Below, piece by piece: positions 43,956 to 54,058 of a stretch of 64,000 nt of DNA; positions within the stretch are counted from its first letter, which is position 1; each line of letters opens with the position of its first letter. This stretch comes from JAFGHJ01 sp964525555 (lineage in GTDB: Bacteria > Hydrothermota > UBA3072). Where the stretch lies: the NCBI GenBank assembly GCA_964525555.1, contig CAZGHN010000001.1, positions 1 through 64,000 on the forward strand. The letters are read 5' to 3'. The position numbers were made by a program, and so were the translations under genes. The notes under the pieces are model-generated. The model was given only the letters and a program-made list of their open reading frames with translations. It made no database searches and was not told the origin of the DNA.

Positions 43956-45533
43956 ATGAAAAATATATTACTTGTTTCTTTTTTAATTCTATTTCTCGCA
44001 GTTAGCACATCAACTCTCAAAGCAGATTTAATAGATATAAATACTGAAGACGATACAAAATTACGCTGGTACGAAGATAAAGTTATCTACGATGGTGAAG
44101 TTAATGCTAACGAATTGGCAACAATAACAGGTTACGGCGATGAGTCAATCGATGTTGATTATTTTGCCGGAGACACCCTTAGAGCAGTTTTTGCATGTCC
44201 GGATTCAACCTTAAGAATTTTCAGATCGAATAACAATGGACAAACATGGTTAAATGTAGAAGAACTTGCTTGGGCCGGCAATATAACCGAACCACACATA
44301 GTCCACGGTACTGACAGCACTTATCACGTTTTCGTTCGTTATCAAACTGATCTGGATATACTTTACACCAGAGGATATAGAACATCTGACGATACTTACA
44401 TTCTCGGAACTATGCGTTCCATATCATATGAAGGAGATACGGTAAGAAATTATTCGGTATGCACAAGTAGAACAAGCTACCACGACTATGGTATCTTCGT
44501 TGCATATCAACAAGGACGTGGCGGACCAGGCTCGGATCAGTTAATACTCACTCGTTCTTTTGACTACGGACAAACCTGGTCGACTCCAGGTATTCTATAC
44601 GGTGGCGGAACTATGTTCCCGGATATTATTAATGGAACTGATAGTACTCTATATTTAGTTTTTCTCTTAAGAGGGGGAGGCGATAACAATTATTATATAA
44701 TGTCAAGTAGAAGTTTTGATGCTGGGACAACTTGGCCTTTTACTACTATAGATACTATCCAAATGGATACATTTCCAAAAATGAGACCGCAAATCGCAGC
44801 AGCTTATGACGGTTCAGGCGATGTATGGGTTATCTGGCCGAGACAAAACCTTCTGTCTGCCAATCAGGACTGGGATCTCTGCTGGTCATGGAGTCAGGAC
44901 TCAATGAATACCTGGTCTGCGCCTGCAGTGGTAAACAGTGTCGTCGATTCCAATGAAGTTTTGCCAAGTATCGCTCTCTACGATGCGTATGGTTCTACAA
45001 GTACAACACCCTATGTCTCCTTTATTAAATCATACTACGATTGGACTGGCAGCCTTTCTGTCCGAACCTTCGAGTGGGAAGGCAGCAGCTGGGGAGCGGA
45101 CACCTGCTTTTCTGACAGCAACGCTTTCCTGACCAGACCGATATCTGCTTTCATTCAGGCAGGAGCTCCGGCAATTGCTTATGTCGGAGAAAATGCTCAT
45201 AACGTATATTTCGATTCGTGGTCAAATACTTCCGGTATAGATGAAGATAATGAAACCATTTCTTCCGACGGAAAAATCGGATGCACTCTTGACTGTAGCA
45301 TAATTACGGGAACAGCAATATTAAAATACATACTACCCGAAAAGGGATCCGTAGATGTATCAGTTGTAAATCTTATAGGCCAGACTGTTTCTATACTAGA
45401 CAGTGGTGAAAAAGATGCAGGAGAGCATACCGTAAACATATCGGCAGAGAATTTATCTCAGGGCATTTACTTTATAGTAGTCGAAGCCGATAGTGGTCAA
45501 AAAGGAACAGCCAAAATAACTATTCTTAAGTAA
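43956..45533 (+). CDS. Secreted Asp-box protein 2 with sorting domain
   Basis: 525 aa, signal peptide about 1-24. The whole chain is paralogous to protein 1 (KLRWYEDKVIYDGEVNANEL; Asp-boxes SNNNGQTW, SFDYGQTW, SFDAGTTW). DNA from about 44940 to 45236 is nearly identical to 40234-40537, with one stretch over 100 bp unchanged, while flanking parts have diverged much more. Its C-terminal sorting domain (TAILKYILPEKGSVDVSVVN ...) matches protein 3 and not protein 1 most closely. It has its own promoter and terminator. Confidence 0.87.
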   Translation: MKNILLVSFLILFLAVSTSTLKADLIDINTEDDTKLRWYEDKVIYDGEVNANELATITGYGDESIDVDYFAGDTLRAVFACPDSTLRIFRSNNNGQTWLNVEELAWAGNITEPHIVHGTDSTYHVFVRYQTDLDILYTRGYRTSDDTYILGTMRSISYEGDTVRNYSVCTSRTSYHDYGIFVAYQQGRGGPGSDQLILTRSFDYGQTWSTPGILYGGGTMFPDIINGTDSTLYLVFLLRGGGDNNYYIMSSRSFDAGTTWPFTTIDTIQMDTFPKMRPQIAAAYDGSGDVWVIWPRQNLLSANQDWDLCWSWSQDSMNTWSAPAVVNSVVDSNEVLPSIALYDAYGSTSTTPYVSFIKSYYDWTGSLSVRTFEWEGSSWGADTCFSDSNAFLTRPISAFIQAGAPAIAYVGENAHNVYFDSWSNTSGIDEDNETISSDGKIGCTLDCSIITGTAILKYILPEKGSVDVSVVNLIGQTVSILDSGEKDAGEHTVNISAENLSQGIYFIVVEADSGQKGTAKITILK

Positions 45534-45551
45534 GAAATAAACCGACCAATA

Positions 45552-45583
45552 AGAAAGGGAAGATTAAAATCTCCCCTTTTTTT
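45552..45583 (+). terminator. Intrinsic terminator after secreted protein 2
   Basis: AAGGGAAGATT pairs with AATCTCCCCTT with one mismatch, followed by a T tract. Confidence 0.8.
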
Positions 45584-45614
45584 GTTTGCTTAACCATCCC
45601 AGTATAAAAACGCC

Positions 45615-45643
45615 TTGACAATTATGGTAATAATACACACAAT
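45615..45643 (+). promoter_or_regulatory. Promoter of secreted protein 3
   Basis: TTGACA (45615-45620), 17 nt, CACAAT (45638-45643). The surrounding AATAATACACACAAT resembles the protein 1 promoter (TATAATACATACAAT). Confidence 0.6.
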
Positions 45644-45679
45644 GTTAAATAACCTATAAAATAAAAAAGGAGGCTTTTT

Positions 45680-47329
45680 ATGAGAAGGTTGTTGTGTTTT
45701 GTGTGTCTTTTTCTGGCTTTTTCTCTATTCGCCGGTGAAGCTTTATGGCAAAGTCTTGATAATTTAACTCAATACGAAAAACAAAATTCATTAATATACA
45801 TCGAATACGTTAGCGGAACAAATGGAGAAACAAGCTTGGTAGAAGAAAAGTGGAATAGAGGTAATTACAATGAAGCGATAGAATTATTAAAAAACCTACC
45901 CGAATTGGACAATGCACTTGTCTGCATTCAATGGAAAAACCCGGTAAAAACATCCCTTAGATGGGGTAATGATGTGCGAATCGGGTCTCGTGAAGATATT
46001 GAAGGTATAGCTTTAGATGTAGACCACTCAACAGGTCATTTGTTCGCCGCTCTTTTTCATAATACCAATCCTTCATATGAACGCTATAGCGTGTATTTTT
46101 CCTCCGATACCGGAAAAACCTGGGCGGAAACCTTTTCTGTGGCAGGTACGGGTTTTGAAGTCTTAGACATAGACGCCGTTGTTCATGATAAATACTTCTA
46201 CGTTGCATACTCAGCAAATGCCACCGGTACACATATTGGTGAGATAGTGAGAGCTTCTACAAGTAACGGAAGCTTTGATAGCGGCTACCTTTTCCAAGTA
46301 GCTGTCAATGAAGGGGTAGACATACGAGATATTGCGCTAGTCAGTGATATTGACGGAGTTAACTACTGGTTACATTATTTCGCTGTTATGGACAATGATT
46401 CTCTCAGAATGTATTATAGTGATACAAACGCTATTTCCTGGGGTACATATCATCCTAATGTCGGAAATGCAGACAGGGGCTTGGACGCTTGTTGTGCAGC
46501 TCTACCGGCAAGTAATTTATGGGCATCCTACATAGGTACCGATGACAGCCTTTACGTCATTGGAGGATATGCAAGCTGGAATTATTATGGAGTTATCGAT
46601 TATACAGGATCATCCAGTTATTTTAAAACCTCCGTAAGTGCATATGGAGATACTGTTATGATTGTTTATCCATACTATAATGGCGGAACAGATTATTCTG
46701 TCAGATATAGTAATACTCACAACGGCGGAAGCAGTTGGTCTACGGTGGCACTTTACGTATCTTCTTCTGCTGCGAGTTATGTAAACGACGTCACAGCAAG
46801 AGGAGGAGACGGTCTAGCAGTCATTTATAATACCTCGGGAGACTCTGCCCAAGGAATTTACAGACATAGAGACTATCCTGCTGGTGGCTGGACTCCAGCA
46901 GTATCTTTTGCCGATAGCGCGGCACGTGCCAACGCTAAACCTTCAATCGAGCGTATAGCAAGCGGTCTTTACGGAATCGCCTATGTCAATTATCCCGAAG
47001 AAATAGCATTATTCGATAGAAGCGACTGGGTAAGCGGTATCGAAGAAAAGGTCATTACATCAGACGGAAAAATCGGATGCAGTCTTGACTGTAGCATAAT
47101 TACGGGAACAGCAACATTAAAATACATACTACCAGAAAAGGGATCCGTAGATGTTTCTGTTGTAAATCTCCTTGGTCAGACTGTTACTATACTCGACAAA
47201 GGCTTAAAAGAAGCCGGAGAACACATCACAACCATATCAGCGGAGAATTTATCTCAGGGCATTTACTTTATAGTAGTCGAAGCCGATAACGGTCAAAAAG
47301 GAACAGCTAAAGTGACTATTCTTAAATAA
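45680..47329 (+). CDS. Secreted Asp-box protein 3 with sorting domain
   Basis: 549 aa; signal peptide about 1-19 (MRRLLCFVCLFLAFSLFAG); AAAAGGAGG precedes ATG 45680. A helical segment (LVEEKWNRGNYNEAIELLKN) is followed by a propeller with Asp-box SSDTGKTW and variants. The body is paralogous to protein 4 (QWKNPVKTSLRWGNDVRIG), but the C-terminal sorting domain (SLDCSIITGTATLKYILPEK ...) is nearly the same as that of protein 2. It is therefore a chimera of two paralogue lines. Confidence 0.87.
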   Translation: MRRLLCFVCLFLAFSLFAGEALWQSLDNLTQYEKQNSLIYIEYVSGTNGETSLVEEKWNRGNYNEAIELLKNLPELDNALVCIQWKNPVKTSLRWGNDVRIGSREDIEGIALDVDHSTGHLFAALFHNTNPSYERYSVYFSSDTGKTWAETFSVAGTGFEVLDIDAVVHDKYFYVAYSANATGTHIGEIVRASTSNGSFDSGYLFQVAVNEGVDIRDIALVSDIDGVNYWLHYFAVMDNDSLRMYYSDTNAISWGTYHPNVGNADRGLDACCAALPASNLWASYIGTDDSLYVIGGYASWNYYGVIDYTGSSSYFKTSVSAYGDTVMIVYPYYNGGTDYSVRYSNTHNGGSSWSTVALYVSSSAASYVNDVTARGGDGLAVIYNTSGDSAQGIYRHRDYPAGGWTPAVSFADSAARANAKPSIERIASGLYGIAYVNYPEEIALFDRSDWVSGIEEKVITSDGKIGCSLDCSIITGTATLKYILPEKGSVDVSVVNLLGQTVTILDKGLKEAGEHITTISAENLSQGIYFIVVEADNGQKGTAKVTILK

Positions 47330-47345
47330 GAAAAAACTTAACAAA

Positions 47346-47379
47346 TAAAAAAGGGGGAGTAGAAACTCCCCCTTTTTTT
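47346..47379 (+). terminator. Intrinsic terminator after secreted protein 3
   Basis: AAAAAAGGGGGAGT, short loop, ACTCCCCCTTTTTTT. Nearly the same stem as the terminator after protein 1. Confidence 0.93.
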
Positions 47380-47428
47380 ACTGCACTACCATATCCGTAA
47401 ATTCTCAGAAAATTAACAAAAAAATATC

Positions 47429-47457
47429 TTGACAACTTAAAAAATAATTAATATAAT
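47429..47457 (+). promoter_or_regulatory. Perfect consensus promoter of secreted protein 4
   Basis: TTGACA (47429-47434), exactly 17 nt, TATAAT (47452-47457). Confidence 0.9.
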
Positions 47458-47492
47458 AGAAAAATTATACGGAACTAAAAAGGGGGTTGATT

Positions 47493-49187
47493 TTGAAAAA
47501 AATCCTATTCCTAATTTGTATTTTGACGGTTTTTACTTTATACGCAGAGAAACCTTTATGGCAATGTCTTGAAAACTTAAGCCAGCATGATAAAGAAAAT
47601 TCTTCGATAGATATCGACTGTAAGAAAGAAGCAATATCACAGGCAAAATTAGTCGAAGAAGCGTGGAACAACGGCAACTACGATGAGGCAATAGAAATAA
47701 TCAAGAACTCATCTCTATTGCAAGATGCAGGTGTAGGTGTTCAATGGAAAAACCCAACAAGAACATCTGCAAGATGGGGAAATGATGTACGGATCGGAAA
47801 TAGAGATTCAATTATGTGTTTAGCATTCGATGTCGATAACGCAACTGGTAATTTGTTTACCGCTTTTATTCATAACTACGATACAAATAATTACCGCTGG
47901 AGTGTATGTTTCTCTTCCGATACCGGAAAAACCTGGGCTGAAACATTTGCATACCTCACGCATATTATAGAGTATCACGACATAGATGGCGTCGTTCTCG
48001 GAAATCATTTCTATGTAGCACTACTGGGAAAACCTTTATTTGAATTTAGAAAGGGATTTTTAAGAAGATTTAATTTAAATGATGGTTCGCACGATACCAC
48101 ATACGGCAGCCATACAATATTCGACGAAGGAATAAATATTAGAGAAATTGCATTAGCCGGTGACGCCGACGGCGACAATAACTTTATTAATTATTACGCT
48201 TTGATGGATAACGACTCTATTATAATGCGCTTTAGCGACGCATCGGGAACATCCTGGATGAACAGCCCTAAAATAAATGTCGGTAATGCTTACGCAGGCC
48301 TGGATGCCTGCTGCGCAATTATAGGAAGTTCAACTAAATCGTGGGCTTCATATATAGGAGGAATACTTCATAGAGATAGCCTCTTTGCTATAGAATTAGA
48401 TGGAATTAGCTGGTCTCATCATGGGCCTCTTGGTCCCACAGACGGAATTTCCGATTACCGCAGAACATCGATAGATGCATACGGAGATACAGTGATAATA
48501 GTCTTCGGCGAATATTCACAGCCTCCCCCTAGAGGCTATGCAAGATATTACATTACCTACAACGGGGATAGTCCCTGGTTCGATGGAGTACTCTCCGATG
48601 ATAATGTTAGTCCCGTCTCTGCAACTGATGTTACGGCAAGAGGTGGCGACGGCATAGCAGTTGTTTATTTTACAAATTCCTTATATGAAGGTTACAGACA
48701 TAGAGATTACTCCGGTCTCTGGTCTCCAATTGTAGCTTTTGCAGATGCCTTTCCTTATTCTCCTCCCAATCCAAACATAGAACGTATAGCAGACGGCATC
48801 TACGGAATAGTATTTTCAGGAGGCTTTTTAAACCTTTATGAAGCATACTTCGACAGAAGTGACTGGATAGAAAGCGGTATCGAAGAGACAGAAATACCCG
48901 ATGAAAATATTGCATCCTTTATCGGTCCAAAATCTGCCATCTTCTTCAGCCAAACGGATATCGATTTTTATATACCTGCGGGAAATACCGATAATTCTCT
49001 TGAAATATATGATATTACAGGAAGTCATGTTATAACGCTTGCAAAAGGAATACCCGCGGGAATTAATTCCGCAACATGGTTTGGAATAAATAAAGAAGGG
49101 AAAAAAGTACCAAACGGTACATACTTCTGCGTATTGAAATCAGGAGAAGCTAAAACAACGAAAAAACTTATTGCAATTATTGAATAA
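47493..49187 (+). CDS. Secreted Asp-box protein 4 with a different (FlgD-like) C-terminus
   Basis: 564 aa from TTG 47493, with AGGGGG 6 nt upstream (an in-frame TTG at 47487 is too close to it). Signal peptide about 1-18. The body matches protein 3 throughout (LVEEAWNNGNYDEAIEIIKN, SSDTGKTWAETF, GLDACCAI), but the C-terminal domain is unrelated to that of proteins 1-3. It has SLEIYDITGSHVITL and WFGINKEGKKVPNGTYFCVL, the FlgD-Ig-like kind of type 9 signal. No terminator hairpin was found after it, only repeat words. Confidence 0.86.
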   Translation: MKKILFLICILTVFTLYAEKPLWQCLENLSQHDKENSSIDIDCKKEAISQAKLVEEAWNNGNYDEAIEIIKNSSLLQDAGVGVQWKNPTRTSARWGNDVRIGNRDSIMCLAFDVDNATGNLFTAFIHNYDTNNYRWSVCFSSDTGKTWAETFAYLTHIIEYHDIDGVVLGNHFYVALLGKPLFEFRKGFLRRFNLNDGSHDTTYGSHTIFDEGINIREIALAGDADGDNNFINYYALMDNDSIIMRFSDASGTSWMNSPKINVGNAYAGLDACCAIIGSSTKSWASYIGGILHRDSLFAIELDGISWSHHGPLGPTDGISDYRRTSIDAYGDTVIIVFGEYSQPPPRGYARYYITYNGDSPWFDGVLSDDNVSPVSATDVTARGGDGIAVVYFTNSLYEGYRHRDYSGLWSPIVAFADAFPYSPPNPNIERIADGIYGIVFSGGFLNLYEAYFDRSDWIESGIEETEIPDENIASFIGPKSAIFFSQTDIDFYIPAGNTDNSLEIYDITGSHVITLAKGIPAGINSATWFGINKEGKKVPNGTYFCVLKSGEAKTTKKLIAIIE

Positions 49188-49212
49188 ATCGAATAAATAC
49201 AAAAATAACAAT

Positions 49213-49365
49213 AAAAGTTCTTAGTGTCTTTGTGTGAGTAAAAAATAGCTAATGGCTTACAGCTCACTGCAAAAACAAAATAAAAAACTTTCTGTCTTCG
49301 TGCCTTTGTGGCTATTTTTAGGATTTAGGATTTTGGGGTTGGGATTTAGTTAAAACAAGACTACA
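49213..49365. repeat. Composite intergenic word-repeat
   Basis: TTCTTAGTGTCTTTGTGTGA (49218), TAGCTAATGGCTTACAGCTC (49249), CTGTCTTCGTGCCTTTGTGG, continuing CTATTTT (49292-49318), and TTTAGGATTTAGGATTTTGG, continuing GGTTGGGATTTAG (49317-49349). The last is the inverse of the AAATCCCAACCCCCAAATCC words at 29289. The 49188-49445 gap holds nothing else I can see. Confidence 0.6.
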
Positions 49366-49445
49366 ATCCCTACATGTTCTACATGTGAATATCTGGGGTG
49401 TGGATGGGATTCCGACTTCTCACCTACTGATTTCTGTCTTCTTTT

Positions 49446-51092
49446 TTATACTTTTATATCATGTATTTTAAGGGAAACTTCTCCATTCCAATCATCAATA
49501 AAAGGCGAAAAAGCTATACTGAATTTATCTGCATTTTTTAATAAATCGATTTTATCTCCAAGAGAAAAGCCTATACATGAAACGTATTTATTAGCATCTT
49601 TAACGGAAAACTTTAAATGATTATTTCCTACAATCTTAGGAACACCTGATAGACTCACATCCAAAGCTGCAAAAATAGGTCTTCGGTTTGCCATTCCGAA
49701 CGGAGCCAATGCCTCTAAATTCTTTATTAACTCCTCGTTAACCAAATCAAGCGAAAGCGGAAAATCTATCAACAATTCCTTTTCCTTAACTTTATCTTTC
49801 AAGACTTCCCCGACTTCTCTTGTAAAAGCTTTCTTAAAAGTATCCAAATTTTCTCTTTTTATAGTTATTCCGCACGCCTGAGAATGACCACCAAAATCTT
49901 CTAAAAACTCGGATAAATTTTTCACACAAGACATAATGTTCAACTCGGGAATGCTTCTTCCCGAACCCTTACAGATATTTTCTTTTTCTGCTATAAGAAT
50001 AGTTGGCAGAGCAAAATCTTCAACCAGTTTGGAAGCAACTATACCCACCACACCTTCATGCCAATTTTTACTGGAAAGAACAATTCCCGTATTTTCCGTC
50101 GAGCCACCGTCACTCAGAAATTCTATTGCCTCTTTATAAATTCTCTCTTGGAGCTTCTTTCTCCGGATATTATGTCTCTCCAATTTTTTCGCTATAATAT
50201 TCGCTTTACTCTTATCATAAGTACTTAGCAAATCAACTGCTTCACGCGCTTCTTCCAATCTTCCAAGCGCATTAATACGAGGAGCAATTAAGAAAGATAT
50301 ATGCCATGATTGTATCTCAGCACTCTTGAAATTTGCATTATTCAATAAAGAAATAATTCCGGGTCGCCTTCCCTCATTCATTATTTTAAGACCTAACGAT
50401 GTTAATATTCTGTTTTCCCCGGTAAGAGGCATAATATCTGCGACAGTACCCAGCGCAACCAGGTCGAGATTCCACAAAAGAAAATTTTCCGAAAGGTCAG
50501 AAAGTTTTCCGAGTCCCTGACATAATTTAAAAGCCACTCCAACACCAGCAAGTTCCTTAAATGGATAATTATGCGATAAATAAGGATTTATTTTAACTGC
50601 CGCGGGATTTTCCTTTTCGGGCAAATGATGATCCGTAACAATAACTTGCATTCCCAATTCCTGCGCATATTCAATAGATTCAATACCATTTATACCACAA
50701 TCAACCGTAACAATTAAATCAGTTCCTTTTTCACTTAATTCCCTAATCCCTTCTTTATTCAAACCATATCCTTCATCCAAACGATGAGGAATATAGAAAT
50801 CAACTTCAGCATTCAGTCTACGAAGCACCAACTGCAATATAGCTGTCGAAGCAATTCCGTCTACATCAAAATCACCATAAATAGAAATCTTTTTATTTTT
50901 CTCGATTGCGGACAAAATTGCTTCAGATGCATCGCGAACACCCTCAAGCAAAAAAGGATCAATTAAACCACTAACGGATGGATTTAAAAAGGTCTCGGCA
51001 TCCGTAATCCCTCTAATGCTCAATAATTCTTCCAGGATATAACCCGGTTTACCATCTCCAATATGTTTATCTGAATTAAACTTCCACTTCAT
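49446..51092 (-). CDS. recJ: Single-stranded-DNA exonuclease RecJ
   Basis: 548 aa 5'-3' exonuclease used in recombination and repair. DHH phosphoesterase motifs: YGDFDVDGIAS (72-82), VDCGING (130-136), DHH (154-156); the DHHA1 region has GIVASKLVEDF and GGHSQACGI; an OB fold follows. All metal ligands are present. ATG 51092 follows a 48-nt AT-rich gap without an SD, so it may have its own weak promoter or a leaderless start. Confidence 0.95.
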   Translation of the reverse strand: MKWKFNSDKHIGDGKPGYILEELLSIRGITDAETFLNPSVSGLIDPFLLEGVRDASEAILSAIEKNKKISIYGDFDVDGIASTAILQLVLRRLNAEVDFYIPHRLDEGYGLNKEGIRELSEKGTDLIVTVDCGINGIESIEYAQELGMQVIVTDHHLPEKENPAAVKINPYLSHNYPFKELAGVGVAFKLCQGLGKLSDLSENFLLWNLDLVALGTVADIMPLTGENRILTSLGLKIMNEGRRPGIISLLNNANFKSAEIQSWHISFLIAPRINALGRLEEAREAVDLLSTYDKSKANIIAKKLERHNIRRKKLQERIYKEAIEFLSDGGSTENTGIVLSSKNWHEGVVGIVASKLVEDFALPTILIAEKENICKGSGRSIPELNIMSCVKNLSEFLEDFGGHSQACGITIKRENLDTFKKAFTREVGEVLKDKVKEKELLIDFPLSLDLVNEELIKNLEALAPFGMANRRPIFAALDVSLSGVPKIVGNNHLKFSVKDANKYVSCIGFSLGDKIDLLKNADKFSIAFSPFIDDWNGEVSLKIHDIKV

Positions 51093-51140
51093 ATTATTAT
51101 ATATATAATATTGTATATCAAAATATTAAATATTAAAACG

Positions 51141-52460
51141 TTAAGTACATTTTGACTGATTTTTGCATATTTCCCCGGCAAAGTCGCTACCCAAAGCATC
51201 AGTTATTAATGCGTTATAAATCTCCCCTATTTTAAGTCTATCCGTATTTGAAATCCAAACAAGTGGGTCGATATCCGGTGCAGAAGCTTTAGTTCTTCCG
51301 AAATACTCTCCTTTCTCCATGCCATCGATTAGCACTTCTGCTTTCTGTCCAATAAGTTTAATGTTTCTTTTTTTCGTTTTATGCTCGATTATTGTAGAAA
51401 TTATCTCAAGCCTTCGGGCAATTTCCTTATCCGAAAGTTTCCCTAGAGAAAACGAAGCGCTACCTTCTTCATGTGAATAACCAAAAATCCCAATGTGTTC
51501 TATATCGGTTTCTTCAACAAAAGAACAAAGCTCTCTGAAGTTATTTTCCGTCTCGGTTGGATAGCCAACAATAAAAGTACTCCTCAGTGTAAAATCGCCC
51601 AAATCATCGATCGTTTTAAGAAGTTTTTCTATCTCCTTTTTACCGTAACCTCTATTCATATCCGCAAGAACGTTATCGGATATATGTTGTATAGGAATAT
51701 CAAGATATTTTACCACATTTTGATAATCCTGCATTGTTTCTAGTAATTTTTCGGAAATGGAAAGTGGATGGAAATACAAAAATCTTATCCACCCGGGAAA
51801 AACTCCTGCAAGCTCCTTAACAACATCCGAAAGATTAAGATTATTATGTAAATCTTTCCCCCAGGATGTCGTATTTTGTCCGATAATAATAATTTCTTTA
51901 ACGTTTTCCGGTAGTTCTGAGACCTCTTCCCTAATGATTGAAAGTTCTTTCGAATGTGACTCGCCTTTAATTTCCGGAATTACACAAAAAGAACATTTAA
52001 AATTACAACCCTCCTGAATCTTAATATACCTGTAATGTTCAGGTGTAACATTAGACTTATTATAAACATTTTTACCTAAAAAGCCTAGATTGGAACGTAT
52101 TTCAGACTTACCGGATTTAATTATTTCAGGAAGGTTTTCAATTGAACCTGTACCTACAAATAAATCCACTTCGTCCATCGATTCTTTTAAATCTTGGCCG
52201 TATCTCTGAGCCATACAGCCAACCAGCACCAAAACCGCTTTTTTATTATTATTTCTTAAATCAAGAATTACATCTATGGACTGCGCCACGGCTTCTTTGA
52301 TAAAAGCACAACCATTAACAATTAGAATATCAGCTTTTTCAGGAGAATTTATGGACTTTAACCCGGCAGAGGTTAAAATATTTATAATATATTCGCTATC
52401 TGCTTCGTTCCTTGGACAGCCAAGCGTTTCCAGGTAAAAAGTTTTTCCAGTATTGTTCAC
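51141..52460 (-). CDS. rimO: Ribosomal protein S12 methylthiotransferase RimO
   Basis: 439 aa. Adds a methylthio group to an Asp of S12 using two Fe-S clusters and SAM. The UPF0004 cluster cysteines are C15, C51 and C82; the radical-SAM cysteines C152, C156 and C159 (CNFKCSFC) lie in IQEGCNFKCSFCVIP. LGCPRNEADSE distinguishes RimO from MiaB. A C-terminal TRAM domain starts near 375. It starts at GTG 52460, overlapping the ctp stop (GTGA). Confidence 0.95.
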   Translation of the reverse strand: MNNTGKTFYLETLGCPRNEADSEYIINILTSAGLKSINSPEKADILIVNGCAFIKEAVAQSIDVILDLRNNNKKAVLVLVGCMAQRYGQDLKESMDEVDLFVGTGSIENLPEIIKSGKSEIRSNLGFLGKNVYNKSNVTPEHYRYIKIQEGCNFKCSFCVIPEIKGESHSKELSIIREEVSELPENVKEIIIIGQNTTSWGKDLHNNLNLSDVVKELAGVFPGWIRFLYFHPLSISEKLLETMQDYQNVVKYLDIPIQHISDNVLADMNRGYGKKEIEKLLKTIDDLGDFTLRSTFIVGYPTETENNFRELCSFVEETDIEHIGIFGYSHEEGSASFSLGKLSDKEIARRLEIISTIIEHKTKKRNIKLIGQKAEVLIDGMEKGEYFGRTKASAPDIDPLVWISNTDRLKIGEIYNALITDALGSDFAGEICKNQSKCT

Positions 52461-54058
52461 TTTTTAACGGAAAAAACATCTCTGGGAGCTTTGGCTCTCT
52501 TAAGTATTCCTAAAGCAGCCTTAACATATTCGTCATCCTGAAGAGAAGCTTCATATCTTCCCTTTATTCCCTTCTTATTAGAAGCGAGTCTAACTTTAAG
52601 TCCTCTCTTTATTTCATCCAAAGCGTCATGCCAATTCTTTTCCGAAAACTCTGACATTTTCTTTGAATCGCTATTTTGACACTGTTTAATCTTGCCAATA
52701 AATTCCTTTCTCATCTGAGGGGTAAAAGGTTCGAAATCAGGATAATCCTCAAAAGATTCAATTACCTCTTTTATATCGGTAGAATCCTTTGCCAATGATT
52801 CTTTAACTTTATTTTTGAATGCCATAATCATATCGGGAGTAACGGTTTCAACATTAGGATTTTTAGAGAGATAATCGACAATAAAATCAAAACCATAACG
52901 ATAAACCTTTTCATAAAAAGCGGGAATATTAACCTTAAGTATTGAATCCGGAACTATTCCTCCTCCACCCTTAACTTCTCTATGCAATTTTCCTCTGGTA
53001 TGGTAGATTTTCGTAGTATCTTCTACTAATTCTCTATCAATACATCTGCCTGAAGGAGTATGATACCTGGCTATAGTTAACTTGATCGCTCTATTACCAG
53101 GTAAAGGATATATCCTTTGAACTGAACCTTTTCCAAAAGTTCGAGAACCAATCAAAAAACCACGATCCCAGTCCTGTATGGCACCCGCCACAATCTCTGA
53201 ACCACTTGCAGAAAAAGGACTTACAAGAACAACGAGCGGGTATTGGGAATAACTTCCGTCATCTGATTTAAAAGACTCCCGCACAGACTTGCCTTCGGTA
53301 TAGACAATTTCTTTTCCCTCTTCGATAAAGTAAGAAGCTACTTTTGCTGCTCCATCAAGAATTCCTCCCGGATTGGTTCTCAGATCCAAAATAAATTTAT
53401 CCGCTCCGATACTAATAAGCGAATCAAGCACATTTTTCAACTCACCTGCAGTAGTCCTACTAAAAGAATTTATAACAATATATCCAATATCATTTTCAAC
53501 CATACCTGCATAAGGTACAGACCTAATTTTTATTATTGCCCTTGTTATTGTAAAATCTATTTCCTTATCTAACCCTTTTCTTGAAATAGTTATAGTCACA
53601 TCTGTACCCTTCCTTCCCCGCATCATCGAAACCGCCTTATCTAACTTCATATCTTTAGTAGAAATTCCTTCAATTTTAACGATTTTATCACCCTGTATTA
53701 ATCCTGCATCATAAGCCGGAGTACCCTCCATGGGAGAAATGATTGTTATATAGTCTCCCCTCTTGGATATCTGTATACCCAAGCCACCAAATTCCCCTTC
53801 CGTTTGCACCATCAAATTATCAAAATCCTCTTTCTTCAAGTAATTAGTATTTGCATCAAGACTATCGATCATGCCCTCTATCGCACTATCGAGCAACTTA
53901 GTCACATCTACATCATTAACATATTTGTCTTTTATAAGTCCCAGCACCTGTTCAATAGAACGTAAAGCAGTAAAAACATTTAATGAAGAATATACAAAAA
54001 GACCAGAAGCAAGAAAAACAAGTATAATCAGAAGTCTATATTTATTTTTTTGGTTCAT
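52457..54058 (-). CDS. Carboxy-terminal processing protease (S41)
   Basis: 533 aa periplasmic protease. N-terminal helix about 9-26, PDZ domain about 85-170 (GGLGIQISKRGDYITI, AGLIQGDKIVKIEG), and an S41 core with the inferred catalytic Ser285 (SASGSEIVAGA), Lys310 and Gln314 (FGKGSVQ). A long C-terminal region (about 400-533) is helical and charged. Such proteases trim C-termini of envelope proteins. It overlaps tmk by 17 nt and uses GAGGAC as SD. Confidence 0.94.
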   Translation of the reverse strand: MNQKNKYRLLIILVFLASGLFVYSSLNVFTALRSIEQVLGLIKDKYVNDVDVTKLLDSAIEGMIDSLDANTNYLKKEDFDNLMVQTEGEFGGLGIQISKRGDYITIISPMEGTPAYDAGLIQGDKIVKIEGISTKDMKLDKAVSMMRGRKGTDVTITISRKGLDKEIDFTITRAIIKIRSVPYAGMVENDIGYIVINSFSRTTAGELKNVLDSLISIGADKFILDLRTNPGGILDGAAKVASYFIEEGKEIVYTEGKSVRESFKSDDGSYSQYPLVVLVSPFSASGSEIVAGAIQDWDRGFLIGSRTFGKGSVQRIYPLPGNRAIKLTIARYHTPSGRCIDRELVEDTTKIYHTRGKLHREVKGGGGIVPDSILKVNIPAFYEKVYRYGFDFIVDYLSKNPNVETVTPDMIMAFKNKVKESLAKDSTDIKEVIESFEDYPDFEPFTPQMRKEFIGKIKQCQNSDSKKMSEFSEKNWHDALDEIKRGLKVRLASNKKGIKGRYEASLQDDEYVKAALGILKRAKAPRDVFSVKK

